Shown here: piece by piece, positions 8,239-16,523 of the stretch
How positions within the stretch are numbered: position 1 is the stretch's first letter
Layout of the letters: each line of letters opens with the position of its first letter
From: Edaphocola flava
GTDB taxonomy: Bacteria > Bacteroidota > Bacteroidia > Chitinophagales > Chitinophagaceae
Length of the DNA: 64,000 nt
Direction: 5' to 3'
Assembly (NCBI RefSeq): GCF_004118155.1
Contig: NZ_SAIQ01000002.1
Location: 248,001 to 312,000 of the forward strand
Notes under the pieces: generated by a model
The model's database searches: none
The model's input: only the letters and a program-made list of their open reading frames with translations
What the model was told of the DNA's origin: nothing
Program-made: the position numbers and the translations under genes

Positions 8239-8742
8239 ATGGCTTTATCATCAGACAGCAATACACTGCTGGATCTATCCGAGATTATGCACCTGAGAAA
8301 CGGTAAGGTAGGTATCGTATATACCGAATGGAACGATGCAATCATTAATGAGCAGATTGCCGGGGCAAAGCGCATTGCCGAGCAGACGGGAAATACTATT
8401 TCTAACCTGGTGAAAGTGCCGGGCTGTTTCGAGATACCTTATGCCTGTAAAGCATTGTATGAGCAAACGATCAATGATGCTGACGGACCTAATGCGATTA
8501 TTGCATTCGGAGCGGTGATCCGCGGCGGTACGCCACATTTTGACTATGTGTGCAAAGCCGTAACAGAAGGTATTCTGCAGCTGAACCTTAGCCTGCCGAT
8601 CCCGGTTATTTTCGGTGTATTAACGCTGGATAATGATGCTCAGGCCTGGGAACGCTTAGGCGGAGTGCATGGTCATAAAGGTGAGGAAGCGATGATCGCG
8701 GCATTAAAAATGATTCACATGAAGAATGAGCTGGAGGACTGA
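8239..8742 (+). CDS. ribH: 6,7-dimethyl-8-ribityllumazine synthase
   Basis: 167 aa. Conserved features are V-P-G-C-F-E-I-P near residues 54-61, F-G-A-V-I-R-G-G-T-P-H-F-D-Y-V-C near 83-98 (with the catalytic His), and F-G-V-L-T-L-D-N-D-A-Q-A further on. It condenses the ribityl-pyrimidine and dihydroxybutanone phosphate in riboflavin synthesis. It is the second gene of a two-gene unit with coaE, ended by a terminator 20 bases downstream. Confidence 0.96.
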   Translation: MALSSDSNTLLDLSEIMHLRNGKVGIVYTEWNDAIINEQIAGAKRIAEQTGNTISNLVKVPGCFEIPYACKALYEQTINDADGPNAIIAFGAVIRGGTPHFDYVCKAVTEGILQLNLSLPIPVIFGVLTLDNDAQAWERLGGVHGHKGEEAMIAALKMIHMKNELED

Positions 8743-8761
8743 TCCAGCCTTAAATAGCATC

Positions 8762-8792
8762 AAAAAAGACCAGCAATTTGCTGGTCTTTTTT
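8762..8792 (+). terminator. Terminator after ribH
   Basis: 13-bp stem AAAAAAGACCAGC/GCTGGTCTTTTTT with loop AATTT and a T6 end. Confidence 0.92.
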
Positions 8793-8876
8793 GATGTGGT
8801 GATTTGTAAATTTTTTGTTAAGCAGGATTACCTTTTCTCGTTTTGGAGCATAAAAAGCATAACCAAGAAATCTGAT

Positions 8877-9746
8877 ATGAAAACGATTAAAGTACTGCTG
8901 GCCCTGACTATAGCCGGCTCCTGTCTTGCTTCCTGCCGACGTGCTCCTTCTATGGAAAACGAAACCGGAGCACAATCCGAAGTGGCGGCGAATGCTACTT
9001 CCGAACCTTCTGTGACATCAGACGGAATTAATAATGATGAGCGCAAAATGGCCAAAAAGGCCGATGTCCGTTCCCGCGTAAAAGATGTGCTGGCTGCTAC
9101 CACACAACTGGAGCGTGTGACCAAAGAAGTAGGGGGCATAGTGATGAACTCTAAACTGGAAAACAGGGAAGAGGGTACATACACGCAAGCCTTTACAAAC
9201 GACTCCCTGAAAGAAATACAGACTTACGTACCCACATCTACACTGACCCTGAAAGTACCTGTGCAATACCTGGACACCTTTATGAATGTGCTGGTTGCCC
9301 AGTCTGAGTTTATCAACAGCCGCAACCTTTCACTGGAAGACTTTACGTTGCAGTATGTCGGCAATAAATTAAAACAGGATGCTTCTAAAGCAAATAATCT
9401 CGCTCCTAAAAATGTCGATAATGTTGACTATATAGATGCAAAAACGGAACAGAATATAAACCGTAAACTGGAGAACCTCAGTATTAATGACCAGGTGCGC
9501 TATGCAACACTTACCGTTGACCTGTACCAGCCTAAAAAGGTAACAATAACCCTCATTCCGAATATTGATAATATGGTAAAACCACACTTCGGAGATCAGC
9601 TGAAGGGCGCAATGCAGAATGGCTGGTGGCTGATCAAACAGCTGCTGATTGGTATCGCTAACCTGTGGGTCTTTATACTGATCGGTGGAGTAGTATTAGT
9701 TGTTGTGAGAAAATACAGAACCGTAAAACCTGCTGTTAAATCTTAA
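8877..9746 (+). CDS. DUF4349 family lipoprotein with C-terminal membrane helix
   Basis: 289 aa from ATG 8877. The N-terminus M-K-T-I-K-V-L-L-A-L-T-I-A-G-S-C-L-A-S-C has a lipobox ending at Cys20. A DUF4349 domain follows, with coiled character around V-T-K-E-V-G-G-I-V and the T-L-T-L-K-V-P-V-Q-Y-L-D-T-F strand, then a C-terminal transmembrane helix (L-W-V-F-I-L-I-G-G-V-V-L-V-V-V) and a basic tail. Function is unknown; related proteins are envelope-anchored. A TACCTTTT element near 8829 with TTG at 8804 may be the promoter. Twelve bases separate it from the next lipoprotein gene. Confidence 0.85.
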   Translation: MKTIKVLLALTIAGSCLASCRRAPSMENETGAQSEVAANATSEPSVTSDGINNDERKMAKKADVRSRVKDVLAATTQLERVTKEVGGIVMNSKLENREEGTYTQAFTNDSLKEIQTYVPTSTLTLKVPVQYLDTFMNVLVAQSEFINSRNLSLEDFTLQYVGNKLKQDASKANNLAPKNVDNVDYIDAKTEQNINRKLENLSINDQVRYATLTVDLYQPKKVTITLIPNIDNMVKPHFGDQLKGAMQNGWWLIKQLLIGIANLWVFILIGGVVLVVVRKYRTVKPAVKS

Positions 9747-9758
9747 ATATATCTGATC

Positions 9759-10151
9759 ATGAAAAATATAATGAAATACCTGGCTATCGTTGCAGGATTG
9801 AATATTGTAGCTGCTTCCTGTGTATATGACCCGCCTAAAAGTAAAAATACCCTGTTGGGCGATTGGAAAGTAACTGACCTGAAAACTACAGACAGCAGTG
9901 CAGATATGGGTTTGCTGGTAATGGCCCTGGTAGGCGCTTTTCCGGATAGTATGCGCTTTGAACAGGATAGCCTTAAAATGATCCTGCACAGCAAAGACAG
10001 TATCACTACAGAGGCGATGAAATATACCCGTAAACAGGACTCTTTATGGATTTTTAATGCAGATGACAAGGCCGAGCCTGTAGTCATACAAAAGCGGGGA
10101 GATACCGTATTGCTCGCTGGGAATGGATATACCTATTACCTGGTACGTTAA
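9759..10151 (+). CDS. Small hypothetical lipoprotein (130 aa)
   Basis: Signal sequence ending A-A-S-C (Cys21), then G-D-W-K-V-T-D-L-K, a pattern seen in lipocalin-like Bacteroidota lipoproteins, and several short beta-type repeats (S-M-R-F-E-Q-D-S-L-K, D-S-L-W-I-F-N). An inner ATG at 9771 is also possible. It is co-transcribed with the DUF4349 gene (12-base gap) and followed by a strong terminator, so the pair probably acts together in the envelope. Function unknown. Confidence 0.75.
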   Translation: MKNIMKYLAIVAGLNIVAASCVYDPPKSKNTLLGDWKVTDLKTTDSSADMGLLVMALVGAFPDSMRFEQDSLKMILHSKDSITTEAMKYTRKQDSLWIFNADDKAEPVVIQKRGDTVLLAGNGYTYYLVR

Positions 10152-10153
10152 GC

Positions 10154-10184
10154 AAAAAAGGCTCGCAATCTGCGAGCCTTTTTT
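10154..10184. terminator. Bidirectional terminator between lipoprotein gene and icd
   Basis: 14-bp stem AAAAAAGGCTCGCA/TGCGAGCCTTTTTT with a 3-base loop, between convergent genes. Confidence 0.93.
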
Positions 10185-10204
10185 ATGATGAAAACCGGAT
10201 TGAA

Positions 10205-11434
10205 TTAAGCCAGTTTTGCTTTCAGGTTTTGATCCAGAGCATCCAGGAATTCTTCAGTGTACAGGTAGTGCTCACCGTGATTCACTTTGTTGCCATAGAT
10301 ACATACAGCCAGATCTTTAGTCATTTTGCCGCTTTCTACAGTTTCGATACAAACCGCTTCCAGTGCATGACAGAAGTTGATCAGCTCCTGGTTGTTATCC
10401 AGTTTACCTCTGAATTCCAGACCTCTGGTCCAAGCGAAGATAGATGCGATCGGGTTAGTAGACGTCGGGTTACCTTTCTGGTGCTCACGATAGTGACGTG
10501 TTACAGTACCGTGTGCCGCTTCAGCTTCCATGGTTTTTCCATCAGGAGTAACCAGTGTGGAAGTCATCAGACCCAGAGAACCGAAACCTTGAGCTACGGT
10601 ATCAGACTGAACGTCACCGTCGTAGTTTTTACAAGCCCAAACAAAGTTACCGTTCCATTTCAGTGCAGAAGCAACCATGTCATCGATCAGGCGATGCTCA
10701 TAAGTAATACCAGCAGCTTCAAACTGAGTTTTGAATTCATTTTGATAAATCTCTTCAAAGATATCTTTGAAACGACCATCATATTTTTTAAGGATTGTAT
10801 TTTTAGTAGACAGGTACAGAGGCCATTTTTTGCTTAATGCCTGGTTGAAGCAAGAACGGGCAAAACCCATGATACTTTCGTCAGTGTTGTACATAGTCAG
10901 TGCTACGCCATCACCTTTGAAATTGTATACTTCATATTCCTGAACAGTACCATCTTCACCTTCAAATTTAACTGTCAGTTTACCCTTACCTTTAGTTACG
11001 AAATCAGTAGCGCGGTACTGATCGCCGAATGCGTGACGACCGATACAGATCGGAGCAGTCCAGTTCGGAACCAGGCGCGGAACGTTTTCACAAACGATAG
11101 GCTCACGGAATACAGTACCATCAAGGATGTTACGGATCGTTCCGTTAGGAGACTTCCACATTTGCTTCAGGTTAAACTCCTGTACACGTTGTTCATCCGG
11201 AGTAATGGTAGCACATTTAATACCTACACCATATTCTTTAATTGCATTAGCCGCATCAACAGTTACCTGGTCATCGGTAGCATCACGATGCTCCATACCC
11301 AGGTCATAATATTTAATATCAACTTCCAGGTAAGGTAAAATCAGTTTATCCTTGATGAACTTCCAGATAATCCGGGTCATTTCATCACCGTCTAATTCCA
11401 CAACCGGGTTGGCTACTTTAATTTTTGAACTCAT
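10205..11434 (-). CDS. icd: NADP-dependent isocitrate dehydrogenase (eukaryote-like homodimer type)
   Basis: 409 aa, close in length to the eukaryote-like (IDH1-type) group rather than the ~416 aa E. coli type. Visible signatures: [12 protein letters not shown] at the N-terminus, [19 protein letters not shown] (isocitrate site), [14 protein letters not shown], and H-G-T-V-T-R-H-Y-R (NADP 2'-phosphate contact). Oxidative decarboxylation of isocitrate to 2-oxoglutarate in the TCA cycle, main NADPH source. A TATTTTCG sequence near 11474 (one mismatch to TAnnTTTG) may serve as promoter. Monocistronic. Confidence 0.96.
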   Translation of the reverse strand: MSSKIKVANPVVELDGDEMTRIIWKFIKDKLILPYLEVDIKYYDLGMEHRDATDDQVTVDAANAIKEYGVGIKCATITPDEQRVQEFNLKQMWKSPNGTIRNILDGTVFREPIVCENVPRLVPNWTAPICIGRHAFGDQYRATDFVTKGKGKLTVKFEGEDGTVQEYEVYNFKGDGVALTMYNTDESIMGFARSCFNQALSKKWPLYLSTKNTILKKYDGRFKDIFEEIYQNEFKTQFEAAGITYEHRLIDDMVASALKWNGNFVWACKNYDGDVQSDTVAQGFGSLGLMTSTLVTPDGKTMEAEAAHGTVTRHYREHQKGNPTSTNPIASIFAWTRGLEFRGKLDNNQELINFCHALEAVCIETVESGKMTKDLAVCIYGNKVNHGEHYLYTEEFLDALDQNLKAKLA

Positions 11435-11543
11435 TTGTTATTGATTTTATTATGTCGGTTTTAAAAAACTATTGGCGAAAATAGTAAAATCAATTGAAAG
11501 GTGTGCACCTTGCCCTATAAATGACCATATGTTCACATAAGTC

Positions 11544-12431
11544 TTATAAAAGATTATTTAGCGCAGCGGAAAGGCTGGGGTAGTTAAACCGGAATCCGGC
11601 ATGCTGCAACCGTGCCGAAATAACATTGCTACTGGCCAGCAAGAGTTCCGGCTCGGTGCCGATAATACGTGCACCGATATTTATGGCAAACCCGGGTGCT
11701 GGCAGGCCTACAGGCATATGTACCGCCTGGCGCATCGTTTTCATAAATACCCTGTTATTGACGGGCTCCGGAGCCGCAAAGTTGATAGGACCTTCAATAT
11801 CACCCTTATTCGCAAGAAAACGGATGATCTGGTAGTAGTCCTCAATATGAATCCAGCTCACCATCTGCCGGCCGCTCCCCTGGGTGCCACCCAGACCCAG
11901 TCTTGCCAGGGTACTTAAGGGCTTCAGCGGGCCACCACCTTTACCCATAACTACTGCCGTGCGCATCGCAATACGTTTGGTATGATACATTTCATGTGCA
12001 AATAAGGCCTGCTCCCACTGCTCACTGACCTCAGCCATAAAAGATGTGCCCGGTTCATAATCTGTTTCCGTCATCATCTTCTCTTCTGAATCCTTGTAAT
12101 AGGCTGCACCACTGGCATTGAACCAGAATTGAGGTGGTTGCTTACACTGGCGTACCAGCTCATTGAGCGTCGCCGTTGTGCGGGTACGACTTTCTAGAAT
12201 AGCCTTTTTGTTGGCTTCAGTATGCCTGCAGTTGACCGATTTTCCGGCAAGATTTATCAGCAGCCAGCTCTGCTCCAGCGCCTCCAGCAAAGCTTTATGG
12301 TCAGACCAGGCGGTATGCCCTTCCGAGGAGTTACGCGATATAATCAATACCTGGTGGCCTTCCGAGGTAAATTTCTTTTTGAGGTAGTGGCCTATAAATC
12401 CGGATCCGCCGGCCAGTATAACTTTTGCCAT
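11544..12431 (-). CDS. TIGR01777 family NAD(P)-dependent epimerase (YfcH-like)
   Basis: 295 aa. Rossmann opening A-G-G-S-G-F-I-G-H-Y-L at residues 7-17; W-S-D-H and L-I-N-L-A-G-K-S-V segments; R-T-A-V-V-M-G-K-G-G-G, then L-G-L-G-G-x-x-G-S-G-R-Q-M-V-S-W-I-H-I-E-D, the family's most recognisable block. Members are extended short-chain dehydrogenases of uncertain substrate, sometimes linked to cell division (SulA-like) by annotation only. It stands alone, separated by ~110 bases from icd. Confidence 0.88.
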   Translation of the reverse strand: MAKVILAGGSGFIGHYLKKKFTSEGHQVLIISRNSSEGHTAWSDHKALLEALEQSWLLINLAGKSVNCRHTEANKKAILESRTRTTATLNELVRQCKQPPQFWFNASGAAYYKDSEEKMMTETDYEPGTSFMAEVSEQWEQALFAHEMYHTKRIAMRTAVVMGKGGGPLKPLSTLARLGLGGTQGSGRQMVSWIHIEDYYQIIRFLANKGDIEGPINFAAPEPVNNRVFMKTMRQAVHMPVGLPAPGFAINIGARIIGTEPELLLASSNVISARLQHAGFRFNYPSLSAALNNLL

Positions 12432-12510
12432 AGTTTATGGGAGATTAGTCATGAAAAATAAAGTTATTCAATGATGTGGATACCCGCAACTATATTGTTT
12501 TTATATTAAC

Positions 12511-12518
12511 TATATTTG
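12511..12518 (+). promoter_or_regulatory. Bacteroidota -10-like element (TATATTTG)
   Basis: Perfect TAnnTTTG 32 bases before the peptidase ATG. The nearest TTG upstream (12495) leaves only a 13-base spacer, so the -33 element is unclear. Confidence 0.5.
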
Positions 12519-12550
12519 TTGGCTAAAATTGCAATTATTTAATTTTTATA

Positions 12551-13747
12551 ATGAAAAAAATCACATTAAGCATTGTAGCTATTGCTTGCATGATGCAAGC
12601 GGCACAGGCACAGGACAATCTGGTAAAAACAGCTAGCGGTACAAAGATCGACGCGAAAAAGAAAGCGTATAAATTTACAGATGTTATCAATCTGGATCGT
12701 ACTCCTGTAGAAAACCAGGGTAGTTCAGGTACTTGCTGGAGTTATTCCACAGGTTCTTTCCTGGAATCAGAAATGATCAAAGCAGGTCGCAAGCCGGTAC
12801 AATTGTCTAAAATCTTCCACGCCAGGAAACAATATGAAGATAAAGCGGAAACCTATGTACGCATGAGCGGTAACATCGGTTGGGGCGATGGTGGTGAAGC
12901 GCATGATGTGATACACCTGTATGGTAAATACGGTGCAATGCCTAAAGAGGCGTACTCTGGTTTACAGAACGGTGCTACCCGCAACAATTTCGGTGAAATG
13001 CAAGCGGTAATTGAGGGCATCCTGAAAGGTGTGGTAGCCAATAAAAACGGTACAATCTCTCCGGTTTGGAAAAACGTGGTAAACAGTGCCTTAGACGGTT
13101 ACCTGGGTGCAGTGCCACAAACATTCACTTACGAGGGCAAATCATATACTCCGAAAACCTTCGCAAACGAAGTAGTAGGACTGAACGCTAATGATTATAT
13201 CGAATTCATCTCTCAGACCAATACCCCGTACTGGGAAAAAGCAATGATGATGGTTCCGGATAACTGGTCTTTCCAGTGGATCAACAACATTCCTATGACA
13301 GACATGACTGCTGTGATCGATAACGCACTGAAAAGCGGTTATACGATTGCATGGGGTGCAGATGTATCTGAGCCTTACTTCAGCTGGCCTAATGGTGTAG
13401 CATTCGTTCCGGATAGCGCTCAGTTTATGGATGCTAAGCGTATGAAGAAAGAAGATAAAGAAGCTTTGTTCGCTACCGTGAAAAAAGAAATGAACATCAC
13501 TCCTGAACTGCGTCAGCAAGGGCTGGACAATCAGGCTACAACTGATGACCATGGTATGCACATCGTAGGTATGTCTAAAGACCAGAACGGTAAGGAGTAC
13601 TATATCGTGAAAAACTCATGGGGTGAGGATAACGATTATAAAGGATTCCTGCACGTATCCAAAGCATACGTACAGTATAAAACCACAAGCATCCTGCTGA
13701 ATAAAAAAGGTGTACCTGCATCAATTATGCAAAAAGTACAACCTTAA
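12551..13747 (+). CDS. Exported C1B-type (bleomycin hydrolase-like) cysteine peptidase
   Basis: 398 aa with a signal peptide (cleavage near Q-A-A-Q-A, residue 20), so periplasmic or secreted. Papain-fold catalytic residues are all present: oxyanion Gln56 and nucleophile Cys62 in Q-G-S-S-G-T-C-W, His337 in H-G-M-H-I-V-G, and Asn355 in K-N-S-W-G. Long inserts between Cys and His, and the N-terminal T-P-V-E-N-Q-G-S-S-G-T-C-W-S-Y-S-T context, match the C1B/PepC-BLH group of aminopeptidases. Bacteroidota carry several exported members used in peptide breakdown. Own promoter and terminator: monocistronic. Confidence 0.92.
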   Translation: MKKITLSIVAIACMMQAAQAQDNLVKTASGTKIDAKKKAYKFTDVINLDRTPVENQGSSGTCWSYSTGSFLESEMIKAGRKPVQLSKIFHARKQYEDKAETYVRMSGNIGWGDGGEAHDVIHLYGKYGAMPKEAYSGLQNGATRNNFGEMQAVIEGILKGVVANKNGTISPVWKNVVNSALDGYLGAVPQTFTYEGKSYTPKTFANEVVGLNANDYIEFISQTNTPYWEKAMMMVPDNWSFQWINNIPMTDMTAVIDNALKSGYTIAWGADVSEPYFSWPNGVAFVPDSAQFMDAKRMKKEDKEALFATVKKEMNITPELRQQGLDNQATTDDHGMHIVGMSKDQNGKEYYIVKNSWGEDNDYKGFLHVSKAYVQYKTTSILLNKKGVPASIMQKVQP

Positions 13748-13768
13748 TCAGGTTTTGATAAATTGCTT

Positions 13769-13799
13769 AAAGCGCGGGGTATATTCCCCGCGCTTTTTT
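13769..13799 (+). terminator. Terminator after the C1 peptidase
   Basis: 11-bp stem AAAGCGCGGGG/CCCCGCGCTTT, 6-base loop, T-rich end. Confidence 0.92.
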
Positions 13800-13814
13800 A
13801 TGCAGTATCTACCG

Positions 13815-13822
13815 TAAATTTG
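13815..13822 (+). promoter_or_regulatory. Promoter element (TAAATTTG) plus strong ribosome-binding site for nnr
   Basis: Perfect TAnnTTTG at 13815-13822, 19 bases before ATG 13842. Between them lies AAAAGGAGGGG (13828-13838), a strong Shine-Dalgarno sequence, which is uncommon in this window and fixes the start codon. Confidence 0.6.
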
Positions 13823-13841
13823 TAGTAAAAAGGAGGGGCAG

Positions 13842-15353
13842 ATGTTTATCTATACTGCAGCACAAATGAAGAGAGTAGATGAGCATACAGTACAGGTGCA
13901 GCAAATCAGTTCCTGGGAATTGATGGAACGGGCCGCACAGGCTGTAGTTAAAAAATTGCTGTTGCGCTTTTCTGAGGAGAAGCCCTTTGTACTCATCTGC
14001 GGCAAAGGCAATAACGGTGGAGATGGCCTGGCCATAGCCCGGATATTGTACAAAGCCCAACGTAAAGTATTGGTCTACCTGCTGGAAGACAACAAGTACT
14101 CCAAAGATAATTTTCATAACCAGAAGCTGCTCAGCGACCTGGCCATACCCATTCATTTCTTTCGCAAGCAGGATCGCTGGCGCATACCAGATGCTGCCAT
14201 CCTTATTGATTGTCTCTTTGGCTACGGCTTGCAGCATACACTGGATGCTGACTGGCAACCATTGATCGATATGATCAATACTGCAGCAACTGTAGTCTCT
14301 GTAGACCTGCCATCTGGCTTGTTGCCCGATGAGCATACGCCGGAGGCTGCCCCGGTCGTACATGCAGATTATACCTATACATTCCATGCACCTAAAATAG
14401 CATTACTGTTTCCCGAAAACCAGGAGCGGGTAGGTGCAATGAAAGTTGTCGATATACAACTTGCTGATGATGTAGTGAATCGCGAAGAATTACCGTACGA
14501 GTATATCAGTCCTGCTATGCTGCAACGACACTGGAAATCCAGGGAGCACTTCAGCCATAAAGGGACGTACGGGCATGTGCTGGTTGCGGGGGGAAGCTAC
14601 GGTAAAATAGGCTCCATTGTATTGAGCAGCAAAGCTGCGCTGCGTGCGGGTTGCGGACTGGTTACTGCCTATACACCGCAATGCGGTTATGCCATTTTGC
14701 AGACGGCCTTTCCTGAAGCTATGGTGCTTACCGATCCTGCGCTGGATTGCATTACCGATCTGCCCCGGGCCAAAAAGTATGCGGCCATTGCCATAGGTAT
14801 GGGCATAGGACAGGAGCATGAAACAGTAGCTGCACTGGCTAAATGGCTGCGAGATGAATATGCGGTAATGCCGCCACTGGTTATTGATGCCGATGGATTG
14901 AACATCCTCTCTATGCATCCGGAGCTACTTCGTTCTGTACCGGCTTACAGTATCCTTACCCCGCATCCCAAAGAGCTGGAGCGGCTGATCGGCAGCTGGG
15001 ACAATGACTTTGATAAATGGTATCGTACCCGGATGTTTGCCCAGCAATATAAACTGATCGTGATGATTAAGGGCGCACATACAGCAATTGTACTGCCTGA
15101 TGGCCGTACATACTTCAACAGTAGTGGCAATCCTGGTATGGCTACTGCTGGCAGCGGAGATGTGCTTTCAGGCATTATTGCTGGTTTACTGGCCCAGGAG
15201 TACAGCCCGGAAGTGGCTGCCATAATGGGCGTATGGGTACATGGACGTGCCGGAGACCTGGCTCGCCGCGATCTGGGTATGGAAAGCCTTATTGCCGGCG
15301 ATCTGATCGCTTATCTGCCCAAAGCCTTGATGGAGTTGCATCCCAAAGGATAG
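13842..15353 (+). CDS. nnr: Bifunctional NAD(P)HX epimerase / ADP-dependent dehydratase
   Basis: 503 aa fusion. The N-terminal YjeF_N epimerase domain (about 1-210) has C-G-K-G-N-N-G-G-D-G-L-A-I-A-R near residues 50-64 and V-D-L-P-S-G-L near 155. The C-terminal ribokinase-like NnrD domain (about 225-500) has H-K-G-T-Y-G-H-V-L-V-A-G-G-S, L-T-P-H-P-K-E-L-E-R-L, N-S-S-G-N-P-G-M-A-T-A-G-S-G-D-V-L-S-G (catalytic Asp). It repairs hydrated NADH and NADPH, a house-cleaning job. Start supported by a strong RBS. Monocistronic. Confidence 0.95.
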   Translation: MFIYTAAQMKRVDEHTVQVQQISSWELMERAAQAVVKKLLLRFSEEKPFVLICGKGNNGGDGLAIARILYKAQRKVLVYLLEDNKYSKDNFHNQKLLSDLAIPIHFFRKQDRWRIPDAAILIDCLFGYGLQHTLDADWQPLIDMINTAATVVSVDLPSGLLPDEHTPEAAPVVHADYTYTFHAPKIALLFPENQERVGAMKVVDIQLADDVVNREELPYEYISPAMLQRHWKSREHFSHKGTYGHVLVAGGSYGKIGSIVLSSKAALRAGCGLVTAYTPQCGYAILQTAFPEAMVLTDPALDCITDLPRAKKYAAIAIGMGIGQEHETVAALAKWLRDEYAVMPPLVIDADGLNILSMHPELLRSVPAYSILTPHPKELERLIGSWDNDFDKWYRTRMFAQQYKLIVMIKGAHTAIVLPDGRTYFNSSGNPGMATAGSGDVLSGIIAGLLAQEYSPEVAAIMGVWVHGRAGDLARRDLGMESLIAGDLIAYLPKALMELHPKG

Positions 15354-15364
15354 CTCATTGTTAG

Positions 15365-15412
15365 TATACACATAAAAAGCGCGCAGTATAACTGCGCGCT
15401 TTTATGTGTATA
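15365..15412. terminator. Bidirectional terminator between nnr and trxA
   Basis: Core stem GCGCGCAGT/ACTGCGCGC with loop ATA, flanked by A/T runs and a further 9 complementary bases (TATACACAT/ATGTGTATA); one bulged A. Convergent genes on both sides. Confidence 0.93.
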
Positions 15413-15421
15413 AAATTAAGA

Positions 15422-15721
15422 TCAGGCATTCGCTTGCAACAAGCGCACCAGTTCTGCTTTTGGAGCAGTGCCGCTATGTCTCCATACAGACTGGCCGTTT
15501 TTGAAGATCATAAATGTAGGTACGCTACTGATCTGGTATTCCTGCGCAATCTGCGGAAATTTGTCCACGTCAATCTTAACCACACGTGCCCCTTCACCAA
15601 CCGCATCTTTTACCTGCTCCAGTACCGGAGCCATAGCCTGGCAAGGCCCGCACCAGGTAGCGAAAAAGTCGATCAGTACCGGCTTATTATCATTAATCAA
15701 TTCTTGAAATTTATCCAGCAT
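15422..15721 (-). CDS. trxA: Thioredoxin
   Basis: 99 aa, single thioredoxin fold with F-F-A-T-W-C-G-P-C-Q-A-M-A-P (active-site C-G-P-C near 25-28), V-D-V-D-K-F-P near 52-58 and cis-Pro in V-P-T-F-M-I-F. No signal peptide, so cytoplasmic. It is the last gene of a four-gene operon with an MBL-rhodanese protein and a TPMT-like methyltransferase, which suggests it reduces persulfide or disulfide products of that pathway rather than being the only general thioredoxin. Start overlaps the preceding gene by 11 bases. Confidence 0.93.
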   Translation of the reverse strand: MLDKFQELINDNKPVLIDFFATWCGPCQAMAPVLEQVKDAVGEGARVVKIDVDKFPQIAQEYQISSVPTFMIFKNGQSVWRHSGTAPKAELVRLLQANA

Positions 15722-15920
15722 AATTATCTTTTTTAGTAGTTTGAACAGAACATTGGTTTCCTGCGCATCCCAGTCTGAATACGGCCATAGCTACGAAATA
15801 CAGTCCGATACCCATTAACAACCATTGCTGATCCAGCGCGGATTGTATTGCAGCCCAGGCGCCAATAACAAAGTACAGTATCCTTCTCAGGGTCCAGCCG
15901 AAAAGCAATGGTTTATTCAT
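15711..15920 (-). CDS. Small membrane protein, YgaP transmembrane-domain-like (DUF2892-like)
   Basis: 69 aa from ATG 15920, which overlaps the methyltransferase end by 8 bases. Two hydrophobic helices (R-I-L-Y-F-V-I-G-A-W-A-A-I and W-L-L-M-G-I-G-L-Y-F-V-A-M-A-V-F) are followed by a cysteine pair in L-G-C-A-G-N-Q-C. The size, helix hairpin and end motif recall the membrane part of the rhodanese YgaP, and the genomic partner is indeed a rhodanese-containing gene. Probable role: membrane component of sulfide or persulfide handling; inferred from context only. Confidence 0.7.
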   Translation of the reverse strand: MNKPLLFGWTLRRILYFVIGAWAAIQSALDQQWLLMGIGLYFVAMAVFRLGCAGNQCSVQTTKKDNYAG

Positions 15921-16521
15921 GTGTTTTCTTTTGCAGGTTGATGAATAATTCAGTGCCCGCTCTCGGAGGAATGCTGTTGGTGCAGCGCTCCATCGTATGT
16001 ACCATGTAATATGGTGCAAATAATGCGTCGTACTCCGGTTTAAACCCACCGAAAGGAGGGCCTTGCTTCTCGAACTCCGTATCAAAAAGTAGTCCGATGA
16101 TCCTTCCTCCAGGTGCAAGCAGGGAATATGTTTTGGTAACATAGTCAGGACGTAATTCAGGATTCAGCGCACAGAAAAAAGTCTGTTCGATGATCAGATC
16201 AAACTGCCCATTCAGCGTGAAAAAATCCTGATGCAGGATATTAATCCTTGGCTCATTGCTGTAACGGGAGCGTAACTGCTCCACTGCATGAGGGGCAATG
16301 TCGATCAGGGTAATATTGCTAAAACCCATATCCAGTAAAGCTTTTGCTTCATAGGCATTGCCACAGCCCGGGATCAGTATCGCAGCATCCTTGTCAGGAT
16401 ATTGTTGCATATACTCCACAATAGCAGGCGATGCATATCCTATATCCCATCCAGATGTACCTTGCTCCCATCGGTTATTCCAATAGTTTGCATCCAGTTG
16501 TTTGTTTTGATCCAGTTCCAT
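15913..16521 (-). CDS. TPMT-family SAM-dependent methyltransferase
   Basis: 202 aa. Thiopurine-methyltransferase-like features: N-Y-W-N-N-R-W-E-x-G-x-x-G-W-D-I-G near the N-terminus and the SAM motif I-L-I-P-G-C-G-N-A-Y-E-A near residues 48-59, followed by E-Q-T-F-F-C-A-L. Relatives methylate thiols, tellurite/selenite or sulfide-type nucleophiles. Sitting 2 bases after an MBL-rhodanese gene and before a thioredoxin, a role in methylating a low-molecular-weight thiol or H2S is plausible but inferred. Confidence 0.88.
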   Translation of the reverse strand: MELDQNKQLDANYWNNRWEQGTSGWDIGYASPAIVEYMQQYPDKDAAILIPGCGNAYEAKALLDMGFSNITLIDIAPHAVEQLRSRYSNEPRINILHQDFFTLNGQFDLIIEQTFFCALNPELRPDYVTKTYSLLAPGGRIIGLLFDTEFEKQGPPFGGFKPEYDALFAPYYMVHTMERCTNSIPPRAGTELFINLQKKTHE

Positions 16522-16523
16522 AA